From: Anagrus nilaparvatae
Taxonomy: Eukaryota; Arthropoda; Insecta; Hymenoptera; Mymaridae
Assembly: GCA_022575985.1 (NCBI GenBank)
Contig: JAKSXM010000014.1
Location: forward strand, 22,072,001 to 22,136,000
Direction: 5' to 3'
Length of the DNA stretch: 64,000 nt
Shown: positions 1 to 11,251 of the stretch, one piece after another
How the letters are laid out: each line of letters starts with the position of its first letter
Numbering within the stretch: position 1 is the stretch's first letter
Notes under the pieces: model-generated
Seen by the model: the letters and a program-made list of their open reading frames with translations, nothing else
Database searches by the model: none
Told to the model about the DNA's origin: nothing
Made by a program: the position numbers and the translations under genes

Positions 1-45
1 AGAATTAAGACTTTTAGAATCTGATCAAAATTAGATATTAAATCA

Positions 46-190
46 GGCGCGCACACACGCTATAGGCTACTTAGGCTGTAGCCTACCCTTTCAAGGCATC
101 TTTTTCACAAATATTTTAATTTTTTTCATATATTTTAAAAAATTTATCATTATTAGCCTACCCCAGCGCAACTTTCTATGTGCGAGCCTG
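46..190. mobile_element. Small TIR element (candidate MITE)
   Basis: The stretch starts CAGGCGCGCACA and ends TGTGCGAGCCTG, an imperfect terminal inverted repeat around about 120 bp of non-coding DNA. No clear target-site duplication could be matched. It could be a hAT-like MITE or chance. Confidence 0.3.
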
Positions 191-241
191 TTAAAACTAA
201 AACCTTTAAATTAAATAAATAATTATTTTACTTAATAATAC

Positions 242-554
242 AGGCGCCAGCCATGCTAATCACGCCCAAAAATTAAATATCTTTTTCGGAGGATAAAAAT
301 AGGTGGTATTTATGTTTCTTGACCCGCTGAACACGAATCCAGGGTCCGTTTTGCAAATTTCGTGGTCAATTTTTTGTTATTAACAAATTACTGTCTAATT
401 GTGCAATAATTTGTTAATAACAAAAAAATGACCACGAAATTCGCAAAATGGACCCCGGATTCGTGTTCAGCGGGTCAAAAAACATAAATACCACCTATTT
501 TTATCCTCGGAAAAAGAAATTTAATTTTTGGGCATGATTAGTATGACTGGCGCC
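242..554. mobile_element. Palindromic MITE, about 313 bp
   Basis: Two arms of about 150 bp are near-perfect reverse complements around a short centre near position 400. The outer ends read AGGCGCCAGCCATG and, inverted, CTGGCGCCTAG. The arms contain a mirrored block near 320-345 and 450-475 that includes GACCCGCTGAACACGAATCC. There is no coding capacity. The RNA of either strand would fold into one long hairpin. Confidence 0.75.
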
Positions 555-649
555 TAGACTATAATTACTTTTATTTTCAGTTTAAGATTTTAAATAAGAC
601 ATACATTTTTTACTATTGAATCGACTAATGAATATAGTATATTAAGTAT

Positions 650-763
650 CAAGGGCGTAAAAGTTTTGGCACTAGAGTGAGCACTAGCACGAGTGATATG
701 TGTTCACACTCGTGTCTAAAGTATTTCGCCCATGGTGCTTACACTATTTTTTGCGCCCCTAGG
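650..763. mobile_element. Short TIR element next to the relic exon
   Basis: An imperfect inverted repeat runs from AGGGCGTAAAA to GCGCCCCT, with an inner CACGAGTG/CACTCGTG match. It lies about 100 bp from the relic exon at 859-938 and may have contributed to its decay. The element class is unknown. Confidence 0.35.
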
Positions 764-858
764 CGTAGAATGAGTGCAAAAAATTCTTTATGCGCGAGTT
801 TCTTTCTCGGGAGGGCAAAAAAACTTTGTTTAATTTTGTAACTTGACCCAGAACTCCC

Positions 859-938
859 ATAAACTCCAGATGTTGTACTTATAAAAAATTTAATTGAATT
901 ATTTGCAGATTTTTCAACCTTGTCCAATAGAGAATGAA
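859..938 (-). pseudogene. Relic second exon of the six-cysteine secreted family
   Basis: The minus-strand translation HSLLDKVEKSANNSIKFF followed by ISTTSGVYG matches exon 2 of gene 1 (DSLLDVAEKTANDTIKLS, then MSTTSGVHD) residue by residue. Similarity ends abruptly near 859 and no signal-peptide, third or fourth exon can be found. About 220 bp upstream, near 1162, the sequence AAAGTCACGTATAC matches the region upstream of gene 1 at about 6702. This is best read as the remains of a fifth family member at the left edge of the cluster. Confidence 0.7.
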
Positions 939-1625
939 ATAGAAACGAAATTACTTTTAAAAAAAAGAACAAGAAATTTTATATATAAAACTACTGAATT
1001 GAATTATTATTATTTGTTATTCTTATTATATAAAAATATAACAGTGTACGCTATTCTATATTATGTAAACAAAAAAGATAAAGATAAAAAAAAATCTATT
1101 AGTTTATAAACGATTTAAAGTATTTTACATTTTATAATTATAAATAGCATTTTAAATTAAGAAAGTCACGTATACAAGAATAATTTAGAATAAACTTTTT
1201 TTCGTTATTTTATAATTACATATAATAATGATTTAGATATATAAATCAAATTCTATTTCTATTAAAATAGTTCTGTGCAGGATATCTTGACTTAGGATAA
1301 CCTAAAAAATTAAGTGAAATAATTGGTAAGATTTAAAACATGTACTTTCGGGATACCGTCGAGTTTTTTCAAAAAAATTAAATATATATATACATAGGAA
1401 CAAAATGTTGGCTATGAAAAAAGCTTGTAATTTTCGGGAAAAAGTAGCTAAAAAATTTGTTGAGTTCATAACAAAAAAACTTGACGCTCAATAAGTTTAA
1501 AGTAAATCGGGCAGAATTTAACGTGCAATCATAAATAAACTTTTCAAAAACGCTGTATCGAGTAAAATGCTTTAAAATGTTTGGGATACATTTTTTGGGT
1601 ACTTTTAGTTATTAAATTATTTATT

Positions 1626-1742
1626 TTTTGGTTCCTCATAGAGGAACCTTTGTGATAGATGAAATTTTGATTTTTGATTTTTTGGCATATAAGCACGTTT
1701 TGGGACCTCAGGAAGCTAAAAAACCGGTTTTTAAAAAAAGTC

Positions 1743-1796
<54 letters not shown>

Positions 1797-3131
1797 ACCG
1801 GTGAAATTTCACAACCATTATGGAATTAAGACCTAATTTTTTTTTCAAAAATTTTTTTATCAAAAAATCTCAAACTACTTTTTTTTTTTTTTAATTTGGA
1901 TGTAATACCTCATTTATTTCCACGAAAGTACCTATATTTGAAAGTACGATTTTTACTCGATATCTCGAATCTGATAACTAATTTTTTGAAAATTTTTTTC
2001 TCAAAATTTTTTTCACAAAAAAATACAAAAAACACTAATTTTTTTTTTCTTTTTGGACGTAGTACCTAATTTATTTCTTTGAGAGTACTAGTTTTAGAAC
2101 TATGGTTTATAGCATTTTTTTGGACCTGATACCTAATTTTTTCAAAATTTTTTTCTCAAAATTTTTGTTGCCAAAAAATACAAAAAATGCCAAAATTTTT
2201 TTTATTTTAGGACGTAATACTTAGTTTTTTTCTATGAAAGTACTAATATTTGAAAATTTTGCAATCGGTGGTATTTAACAACCATTATGGAATTAAGATC
2301 TAATTTTTTTTTCAAAAATTTTTTCATCAAAAAATCTCAAACTACTTTTTTTTTTTTTTTAATTTGGATGTAATACCTCATTTATTTCCATAAAAGTACT
2401 TATATTTGAAAGTACGATTTTTACTCGATATCTCGAATCTGATAACTAATTTTTTGAAAATTTTTTTCCCAAAATTTTTTTCACCAAAAAAATACAAAGA
2501 ATACCAAATTTTTTTTTTGTTCGGACGTAGTACCTAATTAATTTCTATGAGAGTACTAGTTTTAGAAAGTATTCATAGTAATTTTTTGGATCTGATACCG
2601 AATTTTTTCAAATTTTTTTTCTCAATATTAATAAAACAAAAAAATTAAAAAATCTGTAATATTGTTTTTTTTTTAAGTGTAATACCTAGTTTATTGAAAA
2701 TTTTTTTCTAAAAATTTGTTAAATAAAAAACATTAAATCACACACGCAAAAAAAAGAATAGTAAAATTAACCTCAAAGAATTTAGTAAACACAAATTAAT
2801 GAATGTTGGTAAATATAATCAAAAAATTAGTAACTTTCACTAAAAAAATTGAGGTTTTAGTTTTATAAACAAATTTTTTTAGTAAATTTTAATAAAAATT
2901 TATAGTGACTTTTAACCACACTGAACTTAGTAAACAAAATCGTTATTTTGGTTATATTTACTAATTTTTTATATGCAGGCAGCAACATTTTTTTTCTTTT
3001 AAAATACGGTATTTAACTTTTTTTTATGAAATTCTGATATCTCAAATTATAATTTTTATTAGATAAAATAGACCATTATAAATATTTTGCTATTGTTAAT
3101 GAGGAACCATAGTGCCAATCACTTGGCAGCG
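1626..3131 (+). mobile_element. GGTTCCTC-family repeat, copy 1 (longest)
   Basis: The element begins TTGGTTCCTC-ATA-GAGGAACC, a terminal hairpin, and ends with GAGGAACC followed by a second hairpin, GCCAA-TCAC-TTGGC, and AGCG. After the 5' hairpin comes a conserved segment with AAAAAACCGGTTTT, a TG microsatellite and a TAACCGGTGAAATTTCAC block. Internal repeats of about 170-480 bp then recur, each carrying phrases such as ATCTCGAATCTGATA. Nothing in it codes for protein. Other copies lie at 3286-4115, 13298-13900, 32425-33175 and 55700-56640. The two end hairpins suggest a non-autonomous helentron-like element, but the class is not proven. Confidence 0.65.
1747..1790. repeat. TG dinucleotide microsatellite
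   Basis: An uninterrupted run of about 20 TG repeats sits just after AGTCTGTATG inside copy 1 of the GGTTCCTC family. Other copies have a TATG, CA or ATAC run at the same place. Confidence 0.95.
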
Positions 3132-3285
3132 TTTTTTTATTCGCTAGAGAATTTATAACAAAAAAATGTAGACCAAAAAAATTAAAATCGGTCAAGTACT
3201 TTCAGAGGAATCTTAATCAGAAGGTGTAAAAACAGTTTTTTAAATAAGACTAACAAATTTTTTTTGTAAGAATTTTAGAAAAACA

Positions 3286-3786
3286 TTTTGGTTCCTCTTG
3301 AAGAACCATTAGGTTAAATTTTTATTTCTGATTTTTTGGTATATAAGCACGTTTTGAGACCTCTGGAAGCTAAAAAACCTGTTTTTATAAAAAGTCTGCA
3401 TGTGTATGTATGTATAAATGTATGTATGTATATATGTATGAATGTATTACTGTAACCGGTTTTATATTTAACAACCATTATTTTATTAAGACCTAATTTT
3501 GATTTCCAAATTTTTTTTAACAACTTTCAAATCTCGATATACATTTCTTTTTTTAATCTGGATGTAATACCTCATTTTTTTCCATAAAAGTATACTAATA
3601 AAGTATTGTTTTTAAATCTTATCATTTATTTTTTGAACATTTTTTTCTCGTTTATTTTTTCACCAAAAAATACAAAAAATAACAATGTTTTTCAAGTATT
3701 GTTTATAGTCAAATTTTTGTATCTGAAACGTAAATATTGAAAATTTTTGTCTCAAAATTTTTGTCGCCACAAAATACAAAAAAGGC

Positions 3787-3846
<60 letters not shown>

Positions 3847-4115
3847 GACGTAGTACTTAATTTTTATCTATGAGAGTATGAATATCTAGAATTATCGTTT
3901 TTAAAGGATTTCTCCATCTGAAAAGTAATTTTTCGAAATTTCGACATTTTCACATAAAATAATTTTAAAAAAACAATTATTTTTTTTCTTTTGGAACTTT
4001 GTGCTTAATTTTTTTTCTATGAACGTACTAATATCTAGAATTATCGGTAAAATAGACCATTAAAAATATGTTGTTATTGTTACTGAGGAACCATAATACC
4101 AATTACTTGGCAGCG
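3286..4115 (+). mobile_element. GGTTCCTC-family repeat, copy 2
   Basis: It starts TTTTGGTTCCTCTTGAAGAA and ends GAGGAACCATAATACCAATT followed by ACTTGGCAGCG, the same termini as copy 1 with an eroded 3' hairpin. It carries a TATG-type microsatellite at about 3400-3450 at the equivalent place and a poly-T run of more than 50 nt at about 3789-3844. It is about 830 bp and shorter than copy 1 because it has fewer internal repeats. Confidence 0.65.
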
Positions 4116-5196
4116 ATTTCCTTCCTATATTTTAAAGTTATCCGTGAAATTGGAGACATGTAATTATCCTTTTGGTTCTCTTGCTGAATCTGTAGCTAAT
4201 TTTACCCCTGCTGCTTGGCTGATTTGCTGTTTTTAACCATTTTGGCATAGCTAAATTAGACGTCATAAAAAATCGCGAATATTAGCAAAATTTGCTTATA
4301 ATTTCTATCAGTGACCATTTCCAACCCATTTTTTAATGATTTAACAATAGTTAAAAGATATTTTAATATAACGCTAAAGCCATGCCAGTTCAATTTAATA
4401 AAAAACACGTTTGACGGTGGGCGCAAGACAGGCAAAAAAATATACTTGGAGGGAAGGATTTAAAAATAAATTTTTTTTACATTCTCTTGAGAAATAAATA
4501 AAGTAATAAAAAAAAAAAAAATTTTTGTTTATCAAAAAAAAAAATTCCGTAAAACGACCCTTAAGTAATTAATAAAAAAAAAAAATTCCTCCCAGTGTAA
4601 GAAATATGCCACCCTTATCACGATTCAAAAGTGCAATAAGACAATATCTTTATAGAACAGACGATCTTCACTATATTCGATACACAGCTGATCTTCAGCA
4701 GAATTTTTTACTAAATTAAGAGAATGCTCATGAATTCTCGATAAATCATATTCTTAAAAAGTTTCGAAATGTTCTCAGAAATTATAGGATATTCAATTCT
4801 CCTGATAAAATTTTCTGCTAGCACATTCCCACTCTGAAAATTAAATAAAAACAGTAATTTTATAATCATTGTTCAGTTTATTTATTTAGCAAAAGCTTTG
4901 ATGACACATTACAAAGTTAATGATCGTCATATTTGATGAAAAATTTATTAAAATTACTCTCTTGGTTTATACATAGTAAAAATCTAATTAATAAATAATG
5001 ATTTTTTTCATAAATATAAAGTTTAAACGTAGCCTAACGATGCATATTTACATGAAAACTTAATAAAATATAACAAAATAATTAAATAAGACTAAATAAA
5101 TTAATAAAATATAATAAATGCCTAAAATAATAAATTTAACATTTTTTAGGGCTTGGCTAATATGGCTAGAAGCGTGGATGATACTGGTATTCTGAC
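4116..5196. other. Non-coding AT-rich spacer downstream of gene 1
   Basis: No exon, transposase or RT motif was recognised. Several A-runs lie around 4505-4590. The part nearest 5196 should contain the gene 1 3' untranslated region (minus strand), where AATAAA-like sites are plentiful. Confidence 0.5.
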
Positions 5197-6475
5197 TTAA
5201 GATATTATTGTTATATCTCTAGATATCAAAGATGACATGCAGTTTCGAACTGAATTTACAATCTCTGGAGCCTCTGCAAGAATTTTACGTAAAACATCTT
5301 CAGGAAGACATTTAGTTATTTCAATTGGAATGCTAGCCATATCTGTAGTAAATTTTAATAAGGAATTGACAGATGTAGCCAAATCTCCTAATACTAATAC
5401 ATCAGATCTCAATTTAACCTAAAAAATAAGCCCATTAAAAATACATTTAAATTAAATTAAAAAAAACTTTCAAACTTACTCCTCCTAAACATACTACAGC
5501 TTGCAATCTTTCAGGCAAAGATTCTGCTTTCTTAATACATGTATTAGCATCAGCTTTTAAACTTTTTATACCAATAGCAATGTGCTTAATTAAATCCTCC
5601 ATTTCATTGTAATAAATTCTTTCTTTGTTCAAATTTTTATCAAGACACTGATGAAATGAATCAATTATTCTACTAACTGTTGCATTCAGTTTATTAATTT
5701 CTCCCGTACAATTACTTAAATCAATGTTAACGCTTTTGGAAATTTGATCTACGTTCGTCAGCAAACCAAATACCTTTTAATTTTTTATATTAAAATTAGT
5801 AAATATTTTTTCATTAAATATAAATTAATATATTTTTCTATTTATATTTACAATTTTTAATATCCCATCGATGAATGAATTAAATGTTTTTTCAAGATCT
5901 CTGATTAGTTTTGAAACATTATCATGAACTCCACTTGTTGTACTCATTGACAATTTAATTGTATCATTTGCAGTTTTTTCTGCTACATCCAATAGTGAGT
6001 CAATTATATTTTTTAAATTATCAATATCAGCAGATGCATTACTACTCTGTAACTAATAAACAAATTTATGTATTCCAAAATAAAATTAAATGGTTTTTAT
6101 TGTTACTTTGCAAAGAACTCGGTTTTAAAATTTATAAACAAAATTTTATTTTCATTTGAAAAATGTGCAAAAATTTCTTCAGTAGTATTCAAAACAATAT
6201 TATTTGTAATATAATAATTTTTTTAAAGTATATTCAAAAGATTATAATACATTTTTTTTTGAAAATATTAAGCGTAAGGAAAATAAAATTTAAATCAAGC
6301 AAAACATTTTTAATTTAAATAAAAATATTTAACAACCGAAAAATTCTCAAAAAATCCTGCTGCGTATCAAAAAAAAATATATGTATAATATATGTAACCC
6401 ATAATTAAAAAATAATTTGTTACTTACTTTGATTAAAAAGAAAAAACCAAAAATAATAAAAATGATAGTTTTCAT
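5197..6475 (-). CDS. Gene 1: secreted six-cysteine family protein, 252 aa
   Basis: Four exons joined at GT-AG sites, all in phase 0: 6428-6475, 5852-6046, 5480-5773 and 5197-5418. Exon 1 encodes a 16-residue hydrophobic signal peptide (MKTIIFIIFGFFFLIK). Exon 2 (65 aa) holds DSLLDVAEKT and STTSGVHD. Exon 3 (98 aa) holds KERIYYNEM (about residues 131-139) and four cysteines. Exon 4 (73 aa) holds DVLVLGDLA and the last two cysteines (ITKC, RNC). The mature protein is probably all-helical and exported, with six conserved cysteines that could form three disulphides. No function is recognised. A distant likeness to insect DUF725-type secreted proteins is only a guess. It has the shortest C-terminus of the four paralogues. 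The start is fixed by the signal peptide and by exon 1 of the paralogues. Confidence 0.85.
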
Positions 6476-6552
6476 TATTGCACGACTATTTCACTTAAAC
6501 GATTTTCAAAGTTAACTCTATGAATATAATTTCATTTAATTGGCATATCTTG

Positions 6553-6560
6553 TATATATA
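6553..6560 (-). promoter_or_regulatory. TATA box of gene 1
   Basis: TATATATAC on the minus strand, about 80 bp upstream of the gene 1 start codon and followed by a TTCATAG initiator-like site. The position matches the TATA boxes of the paralogues. Confidence 0.5.
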
Positions 6561-6700
6561 GTAAAATTAATTACGTTCAAAAAAATACAATGCAAACAAT
6601 AAAAAATGATAAAGTTATAAGAAAAAATTGTAAACAATTTATTAGATTATGTGATTTAAAATATTTTATTTATATCAATAACATAGCATTTTTATATTGA

Positions 6701-6812
6701 TAAAGTCACGTATACTTTTATTAGTAAAATACTCGTGAAAAGGTTTTCTTTTTGTTAAAGTCACGTAAAGTTTTTTATTAGTAAAATACTCGTGAAAAGG
6801 TTTTCTTTTTGT
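6701..6812 (-). repeat. Two-copy upstream tandem repeat with TCACGTA
   Basis: A unit of about 55-57 bp is repeated head to tail (6701-6755 and 6756-6812). Each unit has AAAGTCACGTA, ATTAGTAAAATACTCGTGAA and a T-rich end. It lies about 230 bp upstream of the gene 1 start. Related TCACGTA sites lie at about 1165, 14824, 21775 and 35208, near the other family members. Confidence 0.7.
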
Positions 6813-6831
6813 TCTTTTGACCATAGTATAA

Positions 6832-7081
6832 CGAGGGCTCCTATTAAAAGCTAGCGATGTTTTTTAATGTCTTAGTTAAAAATAGCTAAATATTTTTGTG
6901 TCTTATTAAAACCTCGCGTTGTTTTTTAGGGTCCGCTATGTTTTTATTGCTTATTAAAAACATAGCGATCTTTTAACAAGACCCTTAAAAACAACGCGAG
7001 GTTTTAATAAGACACAAAAATATTTAGCTATTTTTAACTAAGACATTAAAAAACATCGCTAGCTGTTAATAGGAGCCCTCG
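6832..7081. mobile_element. Palindromic MITE, 250 bp, ATAA target duplication
   Basis: The element runs from CGAGGGCTCC to GGAGCCCTCG. Its two arms of about 120 bp are almost perfect reverse complements (for example ACCTCGCGTTGTTTTT against its inverse). ATAA flanks both sides, a likely 4-bp target duplication. The same 4-bp flank occurs at the unrelated 2.2-kb foldback at 39811-42044. Confidence 0.75.
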
Positions 7082-7212
7082 ATAAAATTCACTAAAAAAA
7101 ATTTCTAACAAAAATTGTTTAGGATTTTTGAATTTTGACCTAACCTATAACTGTAGAAGTGCTTATCGTAAAAAAATGAAATTTTTAAAATGTTGGAAGA
7201 CATAGACATACT

Positions 7213-7327
7213 AGTACCCGGGCGAGAATGTTTCACGAATTTTGATCGTACGTTTAATCTACGGTTGATTGTACATGTTAAAAAAAACGGTAAGACTAAC
7301 TGCGTGAAACATTCTTGACCGGGTACT
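7213..7327. mobile_element. Short TIR element, 115 bp
   Basis: Terminal inverted repeats of about 24 bp, AGTACCCGGGCGAGAATG against CATTCTTGACCGGGTACT, surround a short unique core. The class is unknown. Confidence 0.6.
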
Positions 7328-7359
7328 TAATGATTTTGTATTTACAGACTTCAATATTA

Positions 7360-9136
7360 TGAGAAGAGATAGGCCAAATTGTTGAGGTTGAGGCATCACG
7401 TTTACTTTTCGTAAGAATAGGTGACTTTAATGCTTATAAGAAAACATGAGATTGTGATCATAACGACATTAGCGGATCTAGACTTTTAAACAGCCTTAAT
7501 ATTACTCGATAATATTATGATTCTAAATACGGACACCAAGGCTCATAGATTCACACAGCGCAAAAAAATCCAATATATATTTGTTGCTAAGCTCTCTCGA
7601 TCTGTCCCAAAATATTAATTATCTCGCCGATAAAGATACTCATGGATCTGACCACAATCCATTATTATTGGAATCAAATACCAAAAAATTTATTTACTGC
7701 AAAATTAGATTTAAAGTGCAGATTGAAGTAAAGCAAATAAACAACTTTATGATAAATACCCCAACTTTTATACGAGTGAGTTTACAAATAAATTACCAAA
7801 TGCAAAATCTACATATTTTATTACAGAATTACGTGTATCGGTAAAAAATCTACTCCAAAGCCTACTAATGTAAATAATACTATTCATCTACTAATCCTGT
7901 CCCGTAGTAGGATGGTGATTATGATAAGGCTCATAGATTGCGAATTGAATTTTTCAAAAGATGGGACAATACTAAAGATTTTTCAGATTATTTATGTTAT
8001 AAGAAACAAGTATCTACTGCTATAAAGTTATTTAAATACAAAAAAGCCAGCCATAATAACTTTGCTGGTACTTTAAATTCAAAATCCAATTTTAAGCACG
8101 CGTTAACGGTTACTAGAATTTTCAAAAATAAGTGGGTTAAAATCGATGACACAAACAACGACTTTTACCTTCAAAATAAACAAGATTGCCAAAATATTCT
8201 TGATTCATTATGCCCCCCATGGGTTCCCATGGACCCAAACGACATATTAGAATGTAGTAATGATAACGCTGACTTTCTTGATCGGCCCTTCACTATCAAT
8301 GAATTTTCAATAGCTTTAAATTCCAGTGGCGATGAATCAGCACCTGGCATAGATGGCATTAACAATGAGGTGTTACACAACATCCCACATAAATATAAAA
8401 TTATACTTCTTAACATCTTTAATGACATGTATGGCTTTCAGACTTATCCTGAAAAATGGAACGATGTTTTCGTTTATTTTGTCCCTAAACCTAATGGTTT
8501 TGTCAGACCCTTAACGCTAACATCTTATTGCTCTAAACTTTTTGAGTTAATGCTATCTAACCGCCAGCGTTGATGGTTTGAAACACAAAAAATATTACTG
8601 ATATATCAAGCAGGCTTTCGAAAAGGACAATCCTGTGCAGATAATCTAACAGTTTTAATCCTCAAAATAGATAATGCTTTCCGTAATAAATATCTTGTTT
8701 TAGCAGCATTCCTCGATGTCACTGGCGCTTTTAATAATGTCATTATTGATATATTACTAAAAAAATTTCGGGAATTGGGTGCTCTTGTAAATTAATAAAA
8801 AGTCTATATTTACTAAAGACACAATTGCCACCCCTTTTCTTGCCGATAAAGGAAACTTAATACTTAATTTATGTTTGCAAAATACTTGTTAACCTACCAT
8901 CTGGTTTTAAATTACTTCAATTTGCTGATGAAATAGCAATCTATAAAAGATCTAGTAATGTATCGCCAAAGGTTTTAAGAGAATTTAAATATATCATTGG
9001 CATATTTAATAATAATTTAAAAAAACTTTCTCTTGAAATCTCGCCTACCAAAACGGTATTTATGTGCTTTAATAGAAAACATAATTTTGATATCAATAAC
9101 GTAAAAATTAAACCAAAAGGGTGTCAGTTATTTTAA
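7360..9136 (+). pseudogene. Decayed non-LTR retrotransposon (endonuclease plus reverse transcriptase)
   Basis: Pieces of one pol gene appear in order but in several frames. The APE-type endonuclease shows IGDFNAYK (about 7420) and GSDHNPLLL (about 7645). The RT starts in an open stretch at 7938-8573 with SAPGIDGINNEVL and RPLTLTSYCSKLFELML. It then continues past a stop with QAGFRKGQSCADNL, FLDVTGAFNNV and LQFADEIAIYKR. The catalytic F/YADD box reads FADE and many stops and frameshifts are present, so it is dead. The clade is probably within the Jockey/I/LOA group. No intact ends or poly-A tail were found. The right end lies close to the palindrome starting at 9167. Confidence 0.75.
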
Positions 9137-9166
9137 GTATTCTAATAATTCCTATTGTGTGATTCT

Positions 9167-10918
9167 TAGTGAATTCAGCAAAAGTTTCCAGGTCGAGTCG
9201 CTGAAACCAGATAAAAATTTTTTTTCTTCCAATTATCCATCCAAAATGGACTATGTGTCTAAATTTTAGCCCTTAATATTGAAAACTAAGCTCAGGGCGA
9301 ATTTTTGAGAAAAAAAAACACGTTTTCATCTTTCCTCAGCCGCTCATTCTTCTTTTATATGTCATTCATTCTGGAAATGATTAAAAATAATGAAGAAAGA
9401 GGTACTGTAGTAAAATTTCCTATGGAATCCAGTCCTGCCATTAGTTTTGGAAAATTCCTACTCGGGGAGCCGGAAAATCGATAAAATCACAGGGTATTTT
9501 ACGGAAGCTAAAGAAAAATTGTATATCCGAGTTTTTTATTAAGCTTCTCAGAAAAAGCGTGTTTTTATATATATTTTCGGATGCCATATCAACCTAAATT
9601 GGATAATTGGAAAATATAATAGGGCGAAAAATTAAAATTTTTTATTTATAAAAACGATCTTCCCAACCTCGAAAACCGTTTTGTTTGTTCGTACGAGGTC
9701 ATTTAGTGTGGGAAATGTTTGTTCGTACGAGGTCATTTAGTGTGGGAAATTTCAACTGTTGAAAATTATGAAAATCCGACTTTTGTATTTAAGGCATTTG
9801 GGGAGAGCTCGTTTACATTAAAGCCTAAAAATTATTCTAATAAAGAGTGTATGTAAAATTTGCCTGGAAATCCGAATCTTACCTTATTTAAATCATTCGG
9901 AGTCATTTAGAGCGGGAAAATTCAAAAAACTGAAAAGAATGAGAAAAATTGAAGTAAATCTACGATTTTTCGATTATTTTAGGGTCTGGGAAGTTCGATC
10001 GCATCTAGGTTGATATGGCATCCGAAAATATATAAAAAAACACGCTTTTTCTGAGAAGCTTAATAAAAAACTCGGATATACAATTTTTCGTTAGCTTCCG
10101 TAAAATACCCTGTGATTTTATCGATTTTCCGGCTCCCCGAGTAGGAATTTTCCAAAACTAATGGCAGGACTGGATTCCATAGGAAATGTTACTACAGTAC
10201 CTCTTTTAACATGGAACATGTTTATAGGGAGGGGGTACTTCGAAATTTGAAAATTAAGGGGGGGGGGGGTCAAATTTGTCCCATTTAAGGGGGGTGGTCA
10301 AATATGTCCCATTTAAGGGGGGTGGTCAAATTTGTCCCATTTAAGGGGGGTGGTCAAATTTGTCCCATTTAAGGGGGGGGGTCAAATTTGTCCCATTTAA
10401 GGGGGGGGGGTCAAATGGGACTTGGAATAATTTCAATTTTGGGACTTAGAATAATTTGGGTTTAGGGACTTAGAAAATTTTTTTGATTTAGGGACCTAGA
10501 ATAATACGCGTTTAGGAAATCATAACAGTTTGGGTTTAGAATCTTAACATTTAGTAAAGGTGATAATTACAAATTATAAAAATAGGAAATTGTATTGTTT
10601 TTTGTGTGTCTATGCTGTTAAGATTACAGATGTAAGTAAACATGTTTCATGCATTTTGGTTGTGTGTACACAAACCGGTTATAAGTTTTTTTCATTATTT
10701 TTAATCATTTCCAAAAGGAATGGCATATAAAAGAAGAATGAGCGGCTGAGGAAAGATGAAAACGTGTTTTTTTTTCTTCAAAAAATCACCCTGCGCTTAG
10801 TTTTCAATATTAAAGGCTAAAATTTAGATAAATAGTCCATTTTGGATGGGTAATTGGAAAAAAAAAATTTTAGCCGGTTTCAGCGACCCGACCTGTAAAC
10901 TTTTGCTGAATTCACTAA
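9167..10918. mobile_element. Long inverted-repeat (foldback) element, 1.75 kb
   Basis: The outer ends TTAGTGAATTCAGCAAAAG and CTTTTGCTGAATTCACTAA are exact inverses. Arms of about 440 bp match (9167-9610 against 9999-10208 plus 10694-10918). A repeat block at about 10209-10693 interrupts the right arm. The left arm and the pieces of the right arm share landmarks such as CGCTCATTCTTCTTTTATAT and CAGTCCTGCCATTAGTTTTG. The loop has a 34-bp direct duplication at about 9684-9751 (TTCGTACGAGGTCATTTAGT). There is no coding sequence. Confidence 0.8.
10245..10440 (+). repeat. G-run minisatellite inside the palindrome arm
   Basis: About five or six tandem units of roughly 30 bp, each a run of 6-10 G followed by GTCAAATTTGTCCCATTTAA. 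The flanking phrases (GGGACTTAGAATAATTTGG, AACATGGAACATGT) recur near 60440-60570, so this is a dispersed repeat that landed in the palindrome. The regular G-runs could form quadruplexes. Confidence 0.8.
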
Positions 10919-11251
10919 CCTATTTATTTATTTATTTTTAATTTTATAGTGAATCAAATAGCATTGTTTTCAATTATTTGTATTACAAAATAATAGAACA
11001 CGAAAAAAAATTTTTTTAATTATTTTATTTTTAAATTACTAAGTAAATACAATTACTTAAATTACCTACAAATAATAAAGTAAACTTTTAATAAATATAT
11101 AAAATTATATCTAGAATTGACTAATTAGTATTTGGATTTTCTTGTCAATAAATAGTAAATGTTGTTATCAATGATATAAATTGTTTGCATGAACTAATTA
11201 AATTTATGGTATAGGTTGATGAGACGAATGATGATCAATTTTTCATAAATA

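Noticed and set aside
3789..3844. Long poly-T run as a retrotransposon tail
   Set aside because: It lies inside a GGTTCCTC-family repeat and has no adjacent RT sequence or target duplication.
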